Shown one piece after another: positions 8,935 to 16,922 of a DNA stretch of 64,000 bases. The stretch covers positions 1-64,000 of the forward strand of contig JAHDLB010000025.1 of the NCBI GenBank assembly GCA_018432315.1, read 5' to 3'. A program made the position numbers and the translations under genes. Below the pieces are notes generated by a model. It had not been told where the DNA came from, ran no database searches, and worked only from the letters and a program-made list of their open reading frames with translations. How positions within the stretch are numbered: position 1 is the stretch's first letter; every line of letters begins with the position of its first letter. Source of the stretch: Anaerolineae bacterium. GTDB lineage: Bacteria; Chloroflexota; Anaerolineae; Aggregatilineales; Aggregatilineaceae.

Positions 8935-9723
8935 CTATCTTCTCTTCGCCAACTGCTCGACGCCATCGGCGATCTTGTAGTCGCCGAGCGGGTAGTACGG
9001 CACCATCTGCTGCTCGATCCAGTCCATCGCCTCCGGCGGGGTGACCTTCCAGCCCGTGGGACAGGCCGAGAGCAGCTCGACCATCGAGAAGCCAAGCCCG
9101 GCCAGTTGGACTTCGAAAGCCGTCTTGATCGCCCGCTTGGCGCGGTTGATCTCCTTGACGTTGTGCAGCGACCGCCGCACCACGTACGCCGCGCCGGGCG
9201 CGCCCGACAACAACTCCGCCATGCGGATCGGGAAGCCGGTCAGCTCCACGTCGCGCCCCACCGGCGACGAGGTCGTGCGCTGCCCCGGCAGCGTTGTCGG
9301 GGCCATCTGGCCGCCGGTCATGCCGTAGATGGCGTTATTGATGAATATCGTCGTGAAGTTCTCGCCGCGCGTCGCCGCGTGGACGATCTCGGCGATACCG
9401 ATCGCCGCCAGATCGCCGTCACCCTGGTAAGTGAACACCACGCGGTCCGGCATGATGCGCTTGATCCCGGTTGCCATGGCCGGGGCGCGCCCGTGCGCCG
9501 CCTCGGCGCCGTCGGTATTGAAGTATTTGTAGGCAAACACCGAGCACCCTACCGGCGACACACCAATCGTACGCTCGCGCACGCCCAGCTCGTCCAGCAC
9601 TTCGGCCACCAACCGGTGGGCGACGCCATGCGTACAGCCGGGGCAGTAATGCGTCGGGATGCTTTCAAGCGATTCGGGTCGTTGGTAAACGACTTTTTCT
9701 TCTACCATTGCTGTCGTAGCCAT
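8935..9723 (-). CDS. korB: 2-oxoacid:ferredoxin oxidoreductase, beta subunit (TPP-binding)
   Basis: 262 residues. The N-terminal [10 protein letters not shown] motif and the thiamine-diphosphate/Mg site [12 protein letters not shown] followed by [17 protein letters not shown] identify the beta subunit of the Kor family. It binds TPP and pairs with KorA to form the active site. It starts 13 bp after korA, with GGGAG upstream of the ATG at 9723. No separate ferredoxin domain is present in this subunit; KorD supplies one. Confidence 0.92.
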   Translation of the reverse strand: MATTAMVEEKVVYQRPESLESIPTHYCPGCTHGVAHRLVAEVLDELGVRERTIGVSPVGCSVFAYKYFNTDGAEAAHGRAPAMATGIKRIMPDRVVFTYQGDGDLAAIGIAEIVHAATRGENFTTIFINNAIYGMTGGQMAPTTLPGQRTTSSPVGRDVELTGFPIRMAELLSGAPGAAYVVRRSLHNVKEINRAKRAIKTAFEVQLAGLGFSMVELLSACPTGWKVTPPEAMDWIEQQMVPYYPLGDYKIADGVEQLAKRR

Positions 9724-9736
9724 CGATGTCTTCTCC

Positions 9737-10807
9737 CTAGACCGCGCTGGTTGTCAGCTTGTTGTACTGGGTGACGATCTCGTCATAGATCTCTTCGGGC
9801 ATGGGCACCATGCCGCCGGTCCGCCCGTAGAACGTGACCGGCACCTGCCCGCCCGCTGCCAGCCGGACGTCGTCCAGCATCTGCCCGGCGTTCATCTCCA
9901 CCACCAGGAACGCGCCGACCTGGTCGGCCAGCGCCGACAGCCGTTTTTCGGGGAACGGCCACAGCGAGATCGGGCGGAACAGGCCGACCTTCATCCCTTC
10001 GCGGCGCGCCTGTTTGACCGCCGTCTCCGCGATGCGGCCCGACGTGCCATAGCCCACCACGATCAACCGCGCGTCGCCGGTCAGCATCTCCGTCGAGCGC
10101 TGTTCGTGCTCGCGGATGTGGGCCAGCTTGGCCTGCAGGCGGTTGTTGAGTTCTTCCAGGTCCGGCGCGTTCAGCTCCAGCGAGGTGATGATGTTCTTCT
10201 CGCGCCCATCGGCGCCGGTCAGCGCCCAGTCGCCGCGCGGGCGGCGGATCGGTTTCATCGCCGGCAGCTCCGCCGGCTCCATCATCTGGCCGATCAGCCC
10301 GTCGGCCACCACGAACACCAGGTGCCGGTATTCGTCGGCCAAGTCGAACGCCTCGACCATCAGGTCGATCGCCTCCTGAACCGACGCCGGGGCCAGCACG
10401 ATCGCGTGATAGTCGCCGTGCCCCGCCGAGCGCGTCACCTGGAAGTAGTCCGACTGTGAGGGCTGGATGTTGCCCAGCCCTGGCCCGCCGCGCATGATAT
10501 CGACCACCACGCACGGCACCTCGGACCCGGCAATGTACGAAAAACCCTCTTGCATCAGGCTGATACCGGGGCTGGAGGAGGACGTCATCGCCCGCGCCCC
10601 GGTACACGCCGCGCCGTAAACCATATTGATCGCCGCTACTTCGCTTTCGGCCTGCACAAAGGCGCGGCCCAGCTCCGGCATGCGTTTTGCCATGTGCTCT
10701 AACAATTCAGTTTGAGGGGTGATCGGGTAGCCAAAATAGGCTTCGACCCCGGCGCGGATCGCCGCCTCGGCCAGCGCCACGTTCCCCTTCATCAGTTCGA
10801 CAGCCAT
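9737..10807 (-). CDS. korA: 2-oxoacid:ferredoxin oxidoreductase, alpha subunit
   Basis: 356 residues. It contains the pyrimidine-binding domain ([14 protein letters not shown], then [15 protein letters not shown] and [12 protein letters not shown]) and a C-terminal transketolase-like domain ([29 protein letters not shown]). This is the standard KorA/VorB layout. AGGAG lies about 11 nt upstream of the ATG at 10807. The gene follows korD by 21 bp. Substrate choice among 2-oxoglutarate, branched-chain and aromatic 2-oxoacids cannot be read from motifs alone. Confidence 0.92.
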   Translation of the reverse strand: MAVELMKGNVALAEAAIRAGVEAYFGYPITPQTELLEHMAKRMPELGRAFVQAESEVAAINMVYGAACTGARAMTSSSSPGISLMQEGFSYIAGSEVPCVVVDIMRGGPGLGNIQPSQSDYFQVTRSAGHGDYHAIVLAPASVQEAIDLMVEAFDLADEYRHLVFVVADGLIGQMMEPAELPAMKPIRRPRGDWALTGADGREKNIITSLELNAPDLEELNNRLQAKLAHIREHEQRSTEMLTGDARLIVVGYGTSGRIAETAVKQARREGMKVGLFRPISLWPFPEKRLSALADQVGAFLVVEMNAGQMLDDVRLAAGGQVPVTFYGRTGGMVPMPEEIYDEIVTQYNKLTTSAV

Positions 10808-10828
10808 AAGTCTATTGCTCCTTCACCG

Positions 10829-11083
10829 TCACAGGGCCGCCGCGGCGGACGACGCCTTGACGGGCACCTGCCGGTAGACCGTGATGCACACGTCCGGGCA
10901 GGCCACCGCACAGATCGCGCAGCCCGTACAGTTGCCTTCCGGATCGACCAGCATCGCCGGGTAGTATCCTTTGGCGTTCACACGGTCGGTCGCCAGCTCG
11001 ATCACGTTCTGCGGGCAGGCGATCACACACAGGCTGCATCCTTTACAATGATCCTCGTTGATCTCGATCCGGCCTTTTGCCAT
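10829..11083 (-). CDS. korD: 2-oxoacid:ferredoxin oxidoreductase, delta subunit (2[4Fe-4S] ferredoxin)
   Basis: 84 residues with two classic cluster motifs, CKGCSLCVIACPQNVI and CTGCAICAVACPDVCI, each CxxCxxCxxxCP. It is a ferredoxin-type subunit that carries electrons from the TPP active site to external ferredoxin. GAGGA lies about 9 nt before the ATG at 11083. It follows the CoA-transferase gene by 38 bp and precedes korA, so it is first in the Kor block of this operon. Confidence 0.9.
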   Translation of the reverse strand: MAKGRIEINEDHCKGCSLCVIACPQNVIELATDRVNAKGYYPAMLVDPEGNCTGCAICAVACPDVCITVYRQVPVKASSAAAAL

Positions 11084-11121
11084 TCCAGTTATCCTCGTCT
11101 CTCATTCCATTTCTACGTCGT

Positions 11122-12462
11122 TTAGGTCTGCTCGGTAGGCAGTTCGGGAACGGTGAACTGCGGCACGCGCACGTGATACAACTCATACGCCTGCCGGGCC
11201 AGGCCCTCGCGGAAGTCCGGATGGGCGATGTCGATCAACGCGCGGGCGCGCTCGCGAATCGTGCGTCCGTACAGGTCCGCCACGCCGTACTCGGTCGCGA
11301 TGTAGTGCACGTCGTTGCGCGTGGTCACGACGCCCGCGCCGCGATCCAGCGTGGGCACGATCCGGCTCACCTGGCCGCCTTTGGCCGTGCTCAGCATGGC
11401 GATGATCGGCATCCCGCCGCGGCTGCGCGCCGCTCCGCGCACGAAGTCCACCTGCCCGCCCACGCCGGAGTAAAAGCGGGTGCCGATGCTGTCGGCACAG
11501 ACCTGCCCGGTCAGGTCGACCTGAATGGCCGAGTTGATCGACACCATCCGGTCGTTCTTGGCGATGTTGAACGGGTCGTTGATGTACTCGGTAGGGTGCA
11601 GCTCGACGATCGGGTTGTCGTCGATGAAGGTGTACAGGCGCTGCGTGCCCAGCACGAACCCGGCGATGATCTTGCCGGTGTGGAACGACTTGCGCTCGTT
11701 GGTGATCACGCCGGCCTCGACCAGGTCGACCACGCCATCCGAGAACAACTCGGTGTGCACGCCCAGGTGCTGGTGATTGCGCAGCTTCTTGAGCACCGCG
11801 TCGGGGATCCCCCCGATGCCCATCTGGAGGGTCGCGCCGTCCGGGATGATCGCCGCCACGTGATTGGCGATCGCCTCCTGTTCCGGCGACGAGATCGCCA
11901 TCTGCACTTCGGGCAGCGCGTAATCGACCTCGACCACGTAATCGATCTTGGACACGTGGATGAAGCTGTCGCCCAGCGTGCGCGGCATGTGCGGGTTCAC
12001 CTCGGCGATCACGATTTTGGCGCTCTCGGCGGCGGTCTTGGTGACGCCCACCTCCACACCGTACGAGCAGTACCCATTCTTGTCCGGCGGCGTTACCTGG
12101 ATCAACGCCACGTCCAGCGGCAGCCGGCCCGACCTGAACAGGCCCGGCATCTCGGACAGGAACACGGGCGTGAAATCGGCGCGCCCATCGTTGACCGCCT
12201 CGCGGACGTTGTCGCTGATGAACAGCGAGTTGACGCGAATGTGCCCGACCAACTCCGGCTTGACGTAATCGGCCTTGCCGATGGTCAGCACCTGGATCAA
12301 CTTGAGATCCTGCAGTTCGCGCGCGCGGTCGTTCAACGCTTCCATCACCCGCTGCGGCACAGAGCAGTTGCCGGTGATGAAAATGCGGAATCCCGACTTC
12401 AGCGCCTGGACGGCCTCTTCGGGGGTAACAATCTTCGGTTCGTATTGGCTGAGCCAGTCCAT
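11122..12462 (-). CDS. Acetyl-CoA hydrolase/transferase family protein (4-hydroxybutyrate CoA-transferase type)
   Basis: 446 residues from the ATG at 12462. Family-I CoA-transferase features are visible: ITGNCSVPQRVMEAL near the N-terminus, LQMGIGGIPDAVLKKL, and HTELFSDGVVDLVE, which contains the probable catalytic Glu that forms the glutamyl-CoA intermediate. Likely reaction: transfer of CoA between an acyl-CoA and acetate or another acid. I chose ATG 12462 because GGAGAC lies 6-9 nt upstream; a GTG four codons earlier overlaps the aminotransferase stop. Directly between the aminotransferase and korD, it probably handles the acyl-CoA that Kor makes. Confidence 0.85.
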   Translation of the reverse strand: MDWLSQYEPKIVTPEEAVQALKSGFRIFITGNCSVPQRVMEALNDRARELQDLKLIQVLTIGKADYVKPELVGHIRVNSLFISDNVREAVNDGRADFTPVFLSEMPGLFRSGRLPLDVALIQVTPPDKNGYCSYGVEVGVTKTAAESAKIVIAEVNPHMPRTLGDSFIHVSKIDYVVEVDYALPEVQMAISSPEQEAIANHVAAIIPDGATLQMGIGGIPDAVLKKLRNHQHLGVHTELFSDGVVDLVEAGVITNERKSFHTGKIIAGFVLGTQRLYTFIDDNPIVELHPTEYINDPFNIAKNDRMVSINSAIQVDLTGQVCADSIGTRFYSGVGGQVDFVRGAARSRGGMPIIAMLSTAKGGQVSRIVPTLDRGAGVVTTRNDVHYIATEYGVADLYGRTIRERARALIDIAHPDFREGLARQAYELYHVRVPQFTVPELPTEQT

Positions 12463-12473
12463 ACGTGTCTCCA

Positions 12474-13718
12474 CTAAGGTGTCGATAGCGGCACGGAAGA
12501 TGCCTGCACTTGTACGATGGCTTCCGACAGCCGCCGGATGCCCTCGATGATGCGGTCCTCCCCCACCGTCGAGAAATTCAAGCGCGCTGTGGGCGGCGGG
12601 TTGGGCCCGGTGAAGAACGCGTCACCCGGCACGAACGCCACGTTGCGGCGAACCGCCTCCTCGAACAGCGTCCGCACCGGCGTCCCGGCGGGCAGTTGCA
12701 TCCACAAGAACAACCCGCCGTCCGGGTGCGTCCATTCCACCTCCGCCGGCATATAGCGGTCCAGCGCCGCCAGCATCGCGTCGCGCCGTTTGCGATAGAC
12801 TGTGCGCAGTTCGGCCACGTGCTCGTCGATGAACCCGTCGCGGGCGACCTCGTAGATCACCATCTGGTTGAAGGTGCTCGTGTGCAGGTCGGCGCCCTGC
12901 TTGAGCTGCGTCAGCTTGGAGATCACGTTCTTCGGCGCCACGATCCACGCCGTTCGCAGGCCGGGCGCCAGCGTCTTGGAGAACGTGCTGAGGTAGATCA
13001 CGTTGCCCGTATACGAGTCGCCATTGTGGCCGGCCAGCTCCGCGTCGACGGCCACCAGCGGCTCGATCGCCTCGCCCTCATAGCGCAGCTCGCCGTACGG
13101 ATCGTCCTCGACGATGGGGATGCCGTGCCCCTGCGCGATGCGGATCAACTCGTGCCGCCGCTCGCGGCTGATGGTGACGCCCGCCGGGTTCTGGAAGTTG
13201 GGCAGAATGTACATGAATTTGGGCCCGTGCCGCAGCGCCTCGGCCAGCTCGCTGGTGCGGATGCCGTCCGCGTCGGTCGGCACATCGACGTAGCACGCCT
13301 GGTAGGCCGTGAACGCCTGGATGGCGCCCAGGTAGGTGGGCCGCTCGACCAGCACGTGATCCCCCGGATTGATCAACAAAGCCCCGATGAGACTCAAGGC
13401 TTGCTGCGATCCGGACGTGATCATCACGTTGTCAACCGACACATGCACGCCATAGCTGGATAATCGACCGGCGATGAACTCGCGCAGCGGCATATACCCC
13501 TCGGTGGGGCCGTACTGGAGCGCGTGGTGCGACTGCTCGGCCAGCACGCGGCGGCAGGCTTCTTGAAACCGTTCTACGGGGAAGTATTCGGCAGCCGGCA
13601 GGCCGCCAGCAAAAGATATAACTTCAGGACGTTGCGTTAATTTAAGTAACTCGCGAATCGTCGAACTTGTGACGCCTTTTGTACGCAAGGCGTAGCGCGA
13701 CTCCCACAAAATACTCAT
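12474..13718 (-). CDS. PLP-dependent aminotransferase, LysN/2-aminoadipate transaminase type
   Basis: 414 residues, fold-type I class I/II aminotransferase. The PLP lysine is K248 in LSTFSKTLAPGLR; SFAGGLPA near residue 36, TSGSQQAL at 101, NFQNPAGV at 174 and EDDPYGELRY at 204 fit the broad-specificity LysN/MocR-like aminotransferase group (2-aminoadipate, aromatic and branched amino acids). There is no N-terminal GntR domain, so it is an enzyme rather than a MocR regulator. It is the first gene of the operon with the CoA-transferase and KorDABC. The amino-acid substrate is not determined by the sequence. Confidence 0.87.
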   Translation of the reverse strand: MSILWESRYALRTKGVTSSTIRELLKLTQRPEVISFAGGLPAAEYFPVERFQEACRRVLAEQSHHALQYGPTEGYMPLREFIAGRLSSYGVHVSVDNVMITSGSQQALSLIGALLINPGDHVLVERPTYLGAIQAFTAYQACYVDVPTDADGIRTSELAEALRHGPKFMYILPNFQNPAGVTISRERRHELIRIAQGHGIPIVEDDPYGELRYEGEAIEPLVAVDAELAGHNGDSYTGNVIYLSTFSKTLAPGLRTAWIVAPKNVISKLTQLKQGADLHTSTFNQMVIYEVARDGFIDEHVAELRTVYRKRRDAMLAALDRYMPAEVEWTHPDGGLFLWMQLPAGTPVRTLFEEAVRRNVAFVPGDAFFTGPNPPPTARLNFSTVGEDRIIEGIRRLSEAIVQVQASSVPLSTP

Positions 13719-13856
13719 ACCTGCTTCCTTCGATCTTCTTGAACGGACAATAGTAGCGCGCCGGAAAACCCGGCTGTAACCTCTCTTTTACTATAGGTTG
13801 GCGCGTCGCACAATGCCTAGTGGCAACATGCACCAGCGCACACGCGCAGTGTCACT

Positions 13857-13887
13857 TCAAAAAAGAAGGCCAGTTTTGTGAACTGGC
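13857..13887 (-). terminator. Rho-independent terminator of the nfn operon
   Basis: In the minus direction, perfect 7-bp arms GCCAGTT and AACTGGC (13881-13887 and 13869-13875, 5-nt loop) are followed by CTTCTTTTTTG. It lies about 50 bp after the NfnL stop, so the nfn genes and the downstream aminotransferase operon are probably separate transcripts. The rest of 13719-13856 holds no gene; a weak TACTAT at 13755-13750 is the only candidate -10 for the operon. Confidence 0.85.
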
Positions 13888-13937
13888 ACCATCTCTCGCA
13901 GCACGGCAGATGCCGCCGCTCATCCGCCCCCGCGTGG

Positions 13938-15437
13938 CTATCCCGCGCCGTTCTCCCGGAACGCCTCGGGCAGCTCGTCGATGTCCCAGACGCCCGTCGC
14001 CAGGAAGTGGTTGATCGAGCGCGCCGCCTGACGCCCGTGCCCCATCGCCAGGATCACGGTCGCCGCGCCGACAGCGATGTCGCCCCCGGCGAACACGCCG
14101 CGCTTCGACGTGCGCATGGTGTTCAGGTTGGTGACCACGGTGCCCCGCTTCGGGTCGACTTCCAGGTTGTCGGTCGTGCGCGGCACCAGCGGATTCGGCC
14201 CGTTGCCAATCGCTACCACCACCGTATCCACGTCGATCGTGTGCTCCGAGCCTTCGACCACGACCGGGCGGCGCCGCCCCGACGCGTCCGGCTCGCCCAG
14301 TTCCATCCGGACGCATTCGACCTGGCACACGCGCCCCTGCTCGTCGCCAATGTAGCGCACCGGGTTGTGCAGCAGCTTGAGGATGACGCCTTCTTGCTTG
14401 GCGTGGTGGATCTCTTCGAGGCGGGCGGGCATTTCGGCCTCGGACCGGCGGTAGATCAGATAGACTTCCTCCGCGCCCAGACGCACCGCCGTCCGCGCGA
14501 CGTCCATCGCTACGTTGCCGCCGCCGACCACGGCGATGCGCTCGCTGGCGGCGATCGGCGTGTCGTAGTTCGGGAAATCGTACGCGCGCATCAGGTTGCA
14601 GCGCGTCAGGTATTCGTTGGCCGAGTACACGCCGCACAGGTTCTCGCCGGGCAGATCCATGAACCAGGGCAGCCCGGCCCCCGTCCCCAGGAAAACGGCG
14701 TCGTGCCGGTCGAGCAGCTCGTCGACGGTTTCGATCTGGCCGATGATGGTGTTGTACTCGATATCCACGCCCATTTGCTGGACGACATCGACCTCCGCGT
14801 TGACGATCGCTTTGGGCAGGCGGAACTCCGGAATGCCGTACATCAACACGCCGCCCGGCAGGTGCAGCGCCTCGTAGATCGTCACCGCGTGGCCCGCGCG
14901 CCGCAGGTCGATGGCGACGGTCAGGCCGGCGGGACCACTGCCCACCACGCCGACGCTCTTGCCCGTGTCGGCGCCAATCGGCGGCACGTCCGCCAGGCCG
15001 TGCTCGCGCTCCCAGTCCGCCGCGAACCGCTCCAACCGGCCAATCGCCACCGCCTGCCCCTTCTTGGCGAGCACACATGCCTCCTCGCACTGCTGCTCCT
15101 GGGGGCACACGCGGCCACAGATGGCGGGCAGCATGTTCGTCTCTTTGATCACGTGAATCGCACCCTCGAAGTCGCCCTCGGCGATGCGCCGCACGAAGCC
15201 AGGGATGTTCACCCCCACCGGGCACCCGATCACGCAGGTCGGTTTCTTGCACTGTATGCAGCGGTTGGCCTCGACGATCGCGGCCATGGGGAAATAGCCG
15301 AAGGGCACCTCGGAGAAATTGGCGCGCCGCACGTCCGGCTCTTGCTCCGGCATGGGCTGGCGCTCGATCTGCATCCGCTCTTTGGCTTTCAGGTTGTACA
15401 GCCGCTCGATTTCGTTGCGATCCAGTTCTTGATCCAT
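13938..15437 (-). CDS. nfnB: NfnL / GltD-like FAD-NAD(P) oxidoreductase with two [4Fe-4S] motifs
   Basis: 499 residues from the ATG at 15437. The N-terminal dihydropyrimidine-dehydrogenase-type domain has cysteines 60, 63, 68, 72 and 107, 111, 117, 121; two Rossmann domains follow (SVGVVGSGPAGLTVAIDL and RIAVVGGGNVAMDVARTAV). Such proteins are annotated as glutamate synthase small subunit, but next to an NfnS-type partner and without a GltB large subunit the better call is the large subunit of NADH-dependent reduced ferredoxin:NADP+ oxidoreductase, a flavin-bifurcating enzyme. It follows nfnS by 8 bp. An in-frame extension to 15650 has no family similarity and overlaps nfnS. Confidence 0.85.
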   Translation of the reverse strand: MDQELDRNEIERLYNLKAKERMQIERQPMPEQEPDVRRANFSEVPFGYFPMAAIVEANRCIQCKKPTCVIGCPVGVNIPGFVRRIAEGDFEGAIHVIKETNMLPAICGRVCPQEQQCEEACVLAKKGQAVAIGRLERFAADWEREHGLADVPPIGADTGKSVGVVGSGPAGLTVAIDLRRAGHAVTIYEALHLPGGVLMYGIPEFRLPKAIVNAEVDVVQQMGVDIEYNTIIGQIETVDELLDRHDAVFLGTGAGLPWFMDLPGENLCGVYSANEYLTRCNLMRAYDFPNYDTPIAASERIAVVGGGNVAMDVARTAVRLGAEEVYLIYRRSEAEMPARLEEIHHAKQEGVILKLLHNPVRYIGDEQGRVCQVECVRMELGEPDASGRRRPVVVEGSEHTIDVDTVVVAIGNGPNPLVPRTTDNLEVDPKRGTVVTNLNTMRTSKRGVFAGGDIAVGAATVILAMGHGRQAARSINHFLATGVWDIDELPEAFRENGAG

Positions 15438-15445
15438 AGACACAC

Positions 15446-16312
15446 CTACAGGGATTGGTTGGCTTGGGCGATGTGTTCCTGCGACCGGCAGCGCTGCACG
15501 TATCGCTCGTAGGCGACACGCTCCTGCTCTTTGTAAAACGCCTGGCGCTGCATCAGCTCGTCGAAATCGACAAGGTGGCCGTCGAAGTCCGGCCCTTCCA
15601 CGCAGGCGAACTTGGTATGCCCGCCGATGGTGACCCGGCAGCCGCCGCACATCCCCGTGCCGTCCATCATGATGGGGTTCAGGCTGACCATCGTGGGGAT
15701 GCCGTACTCGCGCGTGAGCAGGCTCACGTATTTCATCATGGGCACCGGCCCGACGGCGAAGACCTGGTCCGGCTTACCGCGCGTGTCGATCAGGTCGTTC
15801 AGCACGTGCGTGACCAGCCCCGGACACCCATACGAGCCGTCGTCCGTGCACACGATCACCTCGTCGGCAGCCCGGCGCATCTCGTCTTCCATGATCAGGA
15901 GGTTTTTGCTGCGCGCACCCAGGATCGCGATCACCGTGTTGCCCGCCTGTTTGAACGCCTGGGCGACCGGGTGCGCCGGGGCGATCCCGATGCCGCCGGC
16001 CACGACGGCGACCGTCCCCACGCGCTCGATGTGCGTCGGCGCGCCCAGCGGCCCCACCACGTCCAGCAGGCGGTCGCCGGGCTTGAGAGTCGCCATCTGG
16101 GCGGTGGATTTGCCCACGGCCTGCACCACGAGGGTGATCGTGCCCTGCTCCGGGTCGGCGTCGGCGATGGTGAGCGGGATGCGCTCGCCGAACTCGTCGA
16201 TACGCACGATGACGAACTGCCCCGCTTTGCGCCGGGCGGCGATCTTGGGGGCCGCCACCAGATACCGGTTGACGCTGTCGGCCAGCACCACGTTCTCCAG
16301 AATCTCATTCAC
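15446..16312 (-). CDS. nfnA: NfnS-like ferredoxin-NADP+ reductase subunit (sulfide dehydrogenase SudB type)
   Basis: 288 residues with FAD-binding beta barrel (RIPLTIAD), NAD-binding domain (VAVVAGGIGIAPAHPVAQAF) and C-terminal [2Fe-2S] site with C222, C225 and C237 (GMCGGCRV ... FACVEGP) plus the Asp at 217 seen in NfnS-type proteins. It would form the small subunit with the next gene. The usual role is coupling ferredoxin and NADH to NADP+ reduction or the reverse; close relatives act as sulfide dehydrogenase or dihydroorotate dehydrogenase electron-transfer subunits. It is the first gene of a two-gene transcript. Confidence 0.83.
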   Translation of the reverse strand: MNEILENVVLADSVNRYLVAAPKIAARRKAGQFVIVRIDEFGERIPLTIADADPEQGTITLVVQAVGKSTAQMATLKPGDRLLDVVGPLGAPTHIERVGTVAVVAGGIGIAPAHPVAQAFKQAGNTVIAILGARSKNLLIMEDEMRRAADEVIVCTDDGSYGCPGLVTHVLNDLIDTRGKPDQVFAVGPVPMMKYVSLLTREYGIPTMVSLNPIMMDGTGMCGGCRVTIGGHTKFACVEGPDFDGHLVDFDELMQRQAFYKEQERVAYERYVQRCRSQEHIAQANQSL

Positions 16313-16387
16313 GTGTGTTTGCCCCGCTCCTCATCACTAAGAGACCATTTGAGAACCCCCATCCCCGCGAACCCTTCGGGTCCGCTT

Positions 16388-16416
16388 CCCTTCCCCAACG
16401 AGGGAAGGGGAAATAA
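16388..16416. repeat. Inverted repeat CCCTTCCCC...GGGAAGGGG
   Basis: CCCTTCCC and GGGAAGGG are separated by about 7 nt, forming a strong potential hairpin between the nfnS start and the low-GC stretch. It resembles intergenic palindromic repeats, but other copies outside the window cannot be checked here. Confidence 0.45.
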
Positions 16417-16511
16417 GACGAGGTTCGTCCCATTGAGTGCTCTACCAGCGAGAAAAAAAGTGCCTCTCGAATGGCCTTTAAAGCCCGCCGGATAGTGGCT
16501 ATGGCCGCACA

Positions 16512-16682
16512 GCAGGCGTCACGCGGTTGACCATTCGGGATTAACCTATAGTCAATACTACGGGTGTAAATCAGATTTTGATAGTTCAAAATAAACCAAT
16601 CTCGTATGGAAAATATCACGTTGACGGCGCGCCGGCGCCGGTCGTGAGGGGCGCGATTCCAGTGACGGCAGGCGTCACGCGG
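16512..16682 (+). repeat. 15-nt direct repeat pair
   Basis: GCAGGCGTCACGCGG occurs at 16512-16526 and again at 16668-16682, 156 bp apart, bracketing the A/T-rich centre of the gap. The second copy is also part of a TGACG-N5-CGTCA inverted repeat (16663-16677). It may be remnant target duplications, binding sites or chance. Confidence 0.45.
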
Positions 16683-16717
16683 CGGTTCTGTGCATATCGA
16701 AACTCCGAAAAGTATTG

Positions 16718-16723
16718 TAGAAT
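16718..16723 (+). promoter_or_regulatory. Weak candidate -10 (TAGAAT) for the TPR kinase operon
   Basis: TAGAAT lies in the A/T-rich part of the gap, 199 nt before the kinase ATG. No good -35 is seen 16-18 bp upstream, so this is only a candidate. Confidence 0.25.
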
Positions 16724-16922
16724 GAATAGCGTCTTACAACACAAGCCCAATCTAAACACTTTGCAGCGGCAACGGGCCGTGCCGGACACGGGCGGGCGCT
16801 GGCGCAGCACCACTCACGCAGGCGCCGCAGACGGTCCTTTCTCTGGCGGGGATTCCCGCGTTTCACGGGAAAAGGGAAAAGCCGCCCCACGCTGACGATC
16901 GCGGGCAGGAAGCCGTATCACC

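Larger units (their letters stand above)
16313..16922. other. 610-bp intergenic region with repeats, no gene recognised
   Basis: Between divergent nfn and TPR-kinase genes. Much of it (about 16495-16760) is visibly A/T-richer than flanking genes. Near 16388-16416 there is a CTTCCCTTCCCC / GGGAAGGGG inverted repeat, the sort of sequence often found in dispersed intergenic repeats; near 16848-16875 a similar purine/pyrimidine-rich stretch appears. A 15-nt direct repeat is listed separately. Short open frames here have no recognisable product. Confidence 0.6.

Noticed and set aside
13938-15650. N-terminal extension of the NfnL open frame to 15650
   Set aside because: The extra 71 residues overlap nfnS in another frame and are Arg-rich without similarity; ATG 15437 fits the family.
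16512-16682. Direct repeats considered as attachment sites of an inserted element
   Set aside because: Only 156 bp separate them and no integrase or transposase is present; kept as an unexplained repeat.
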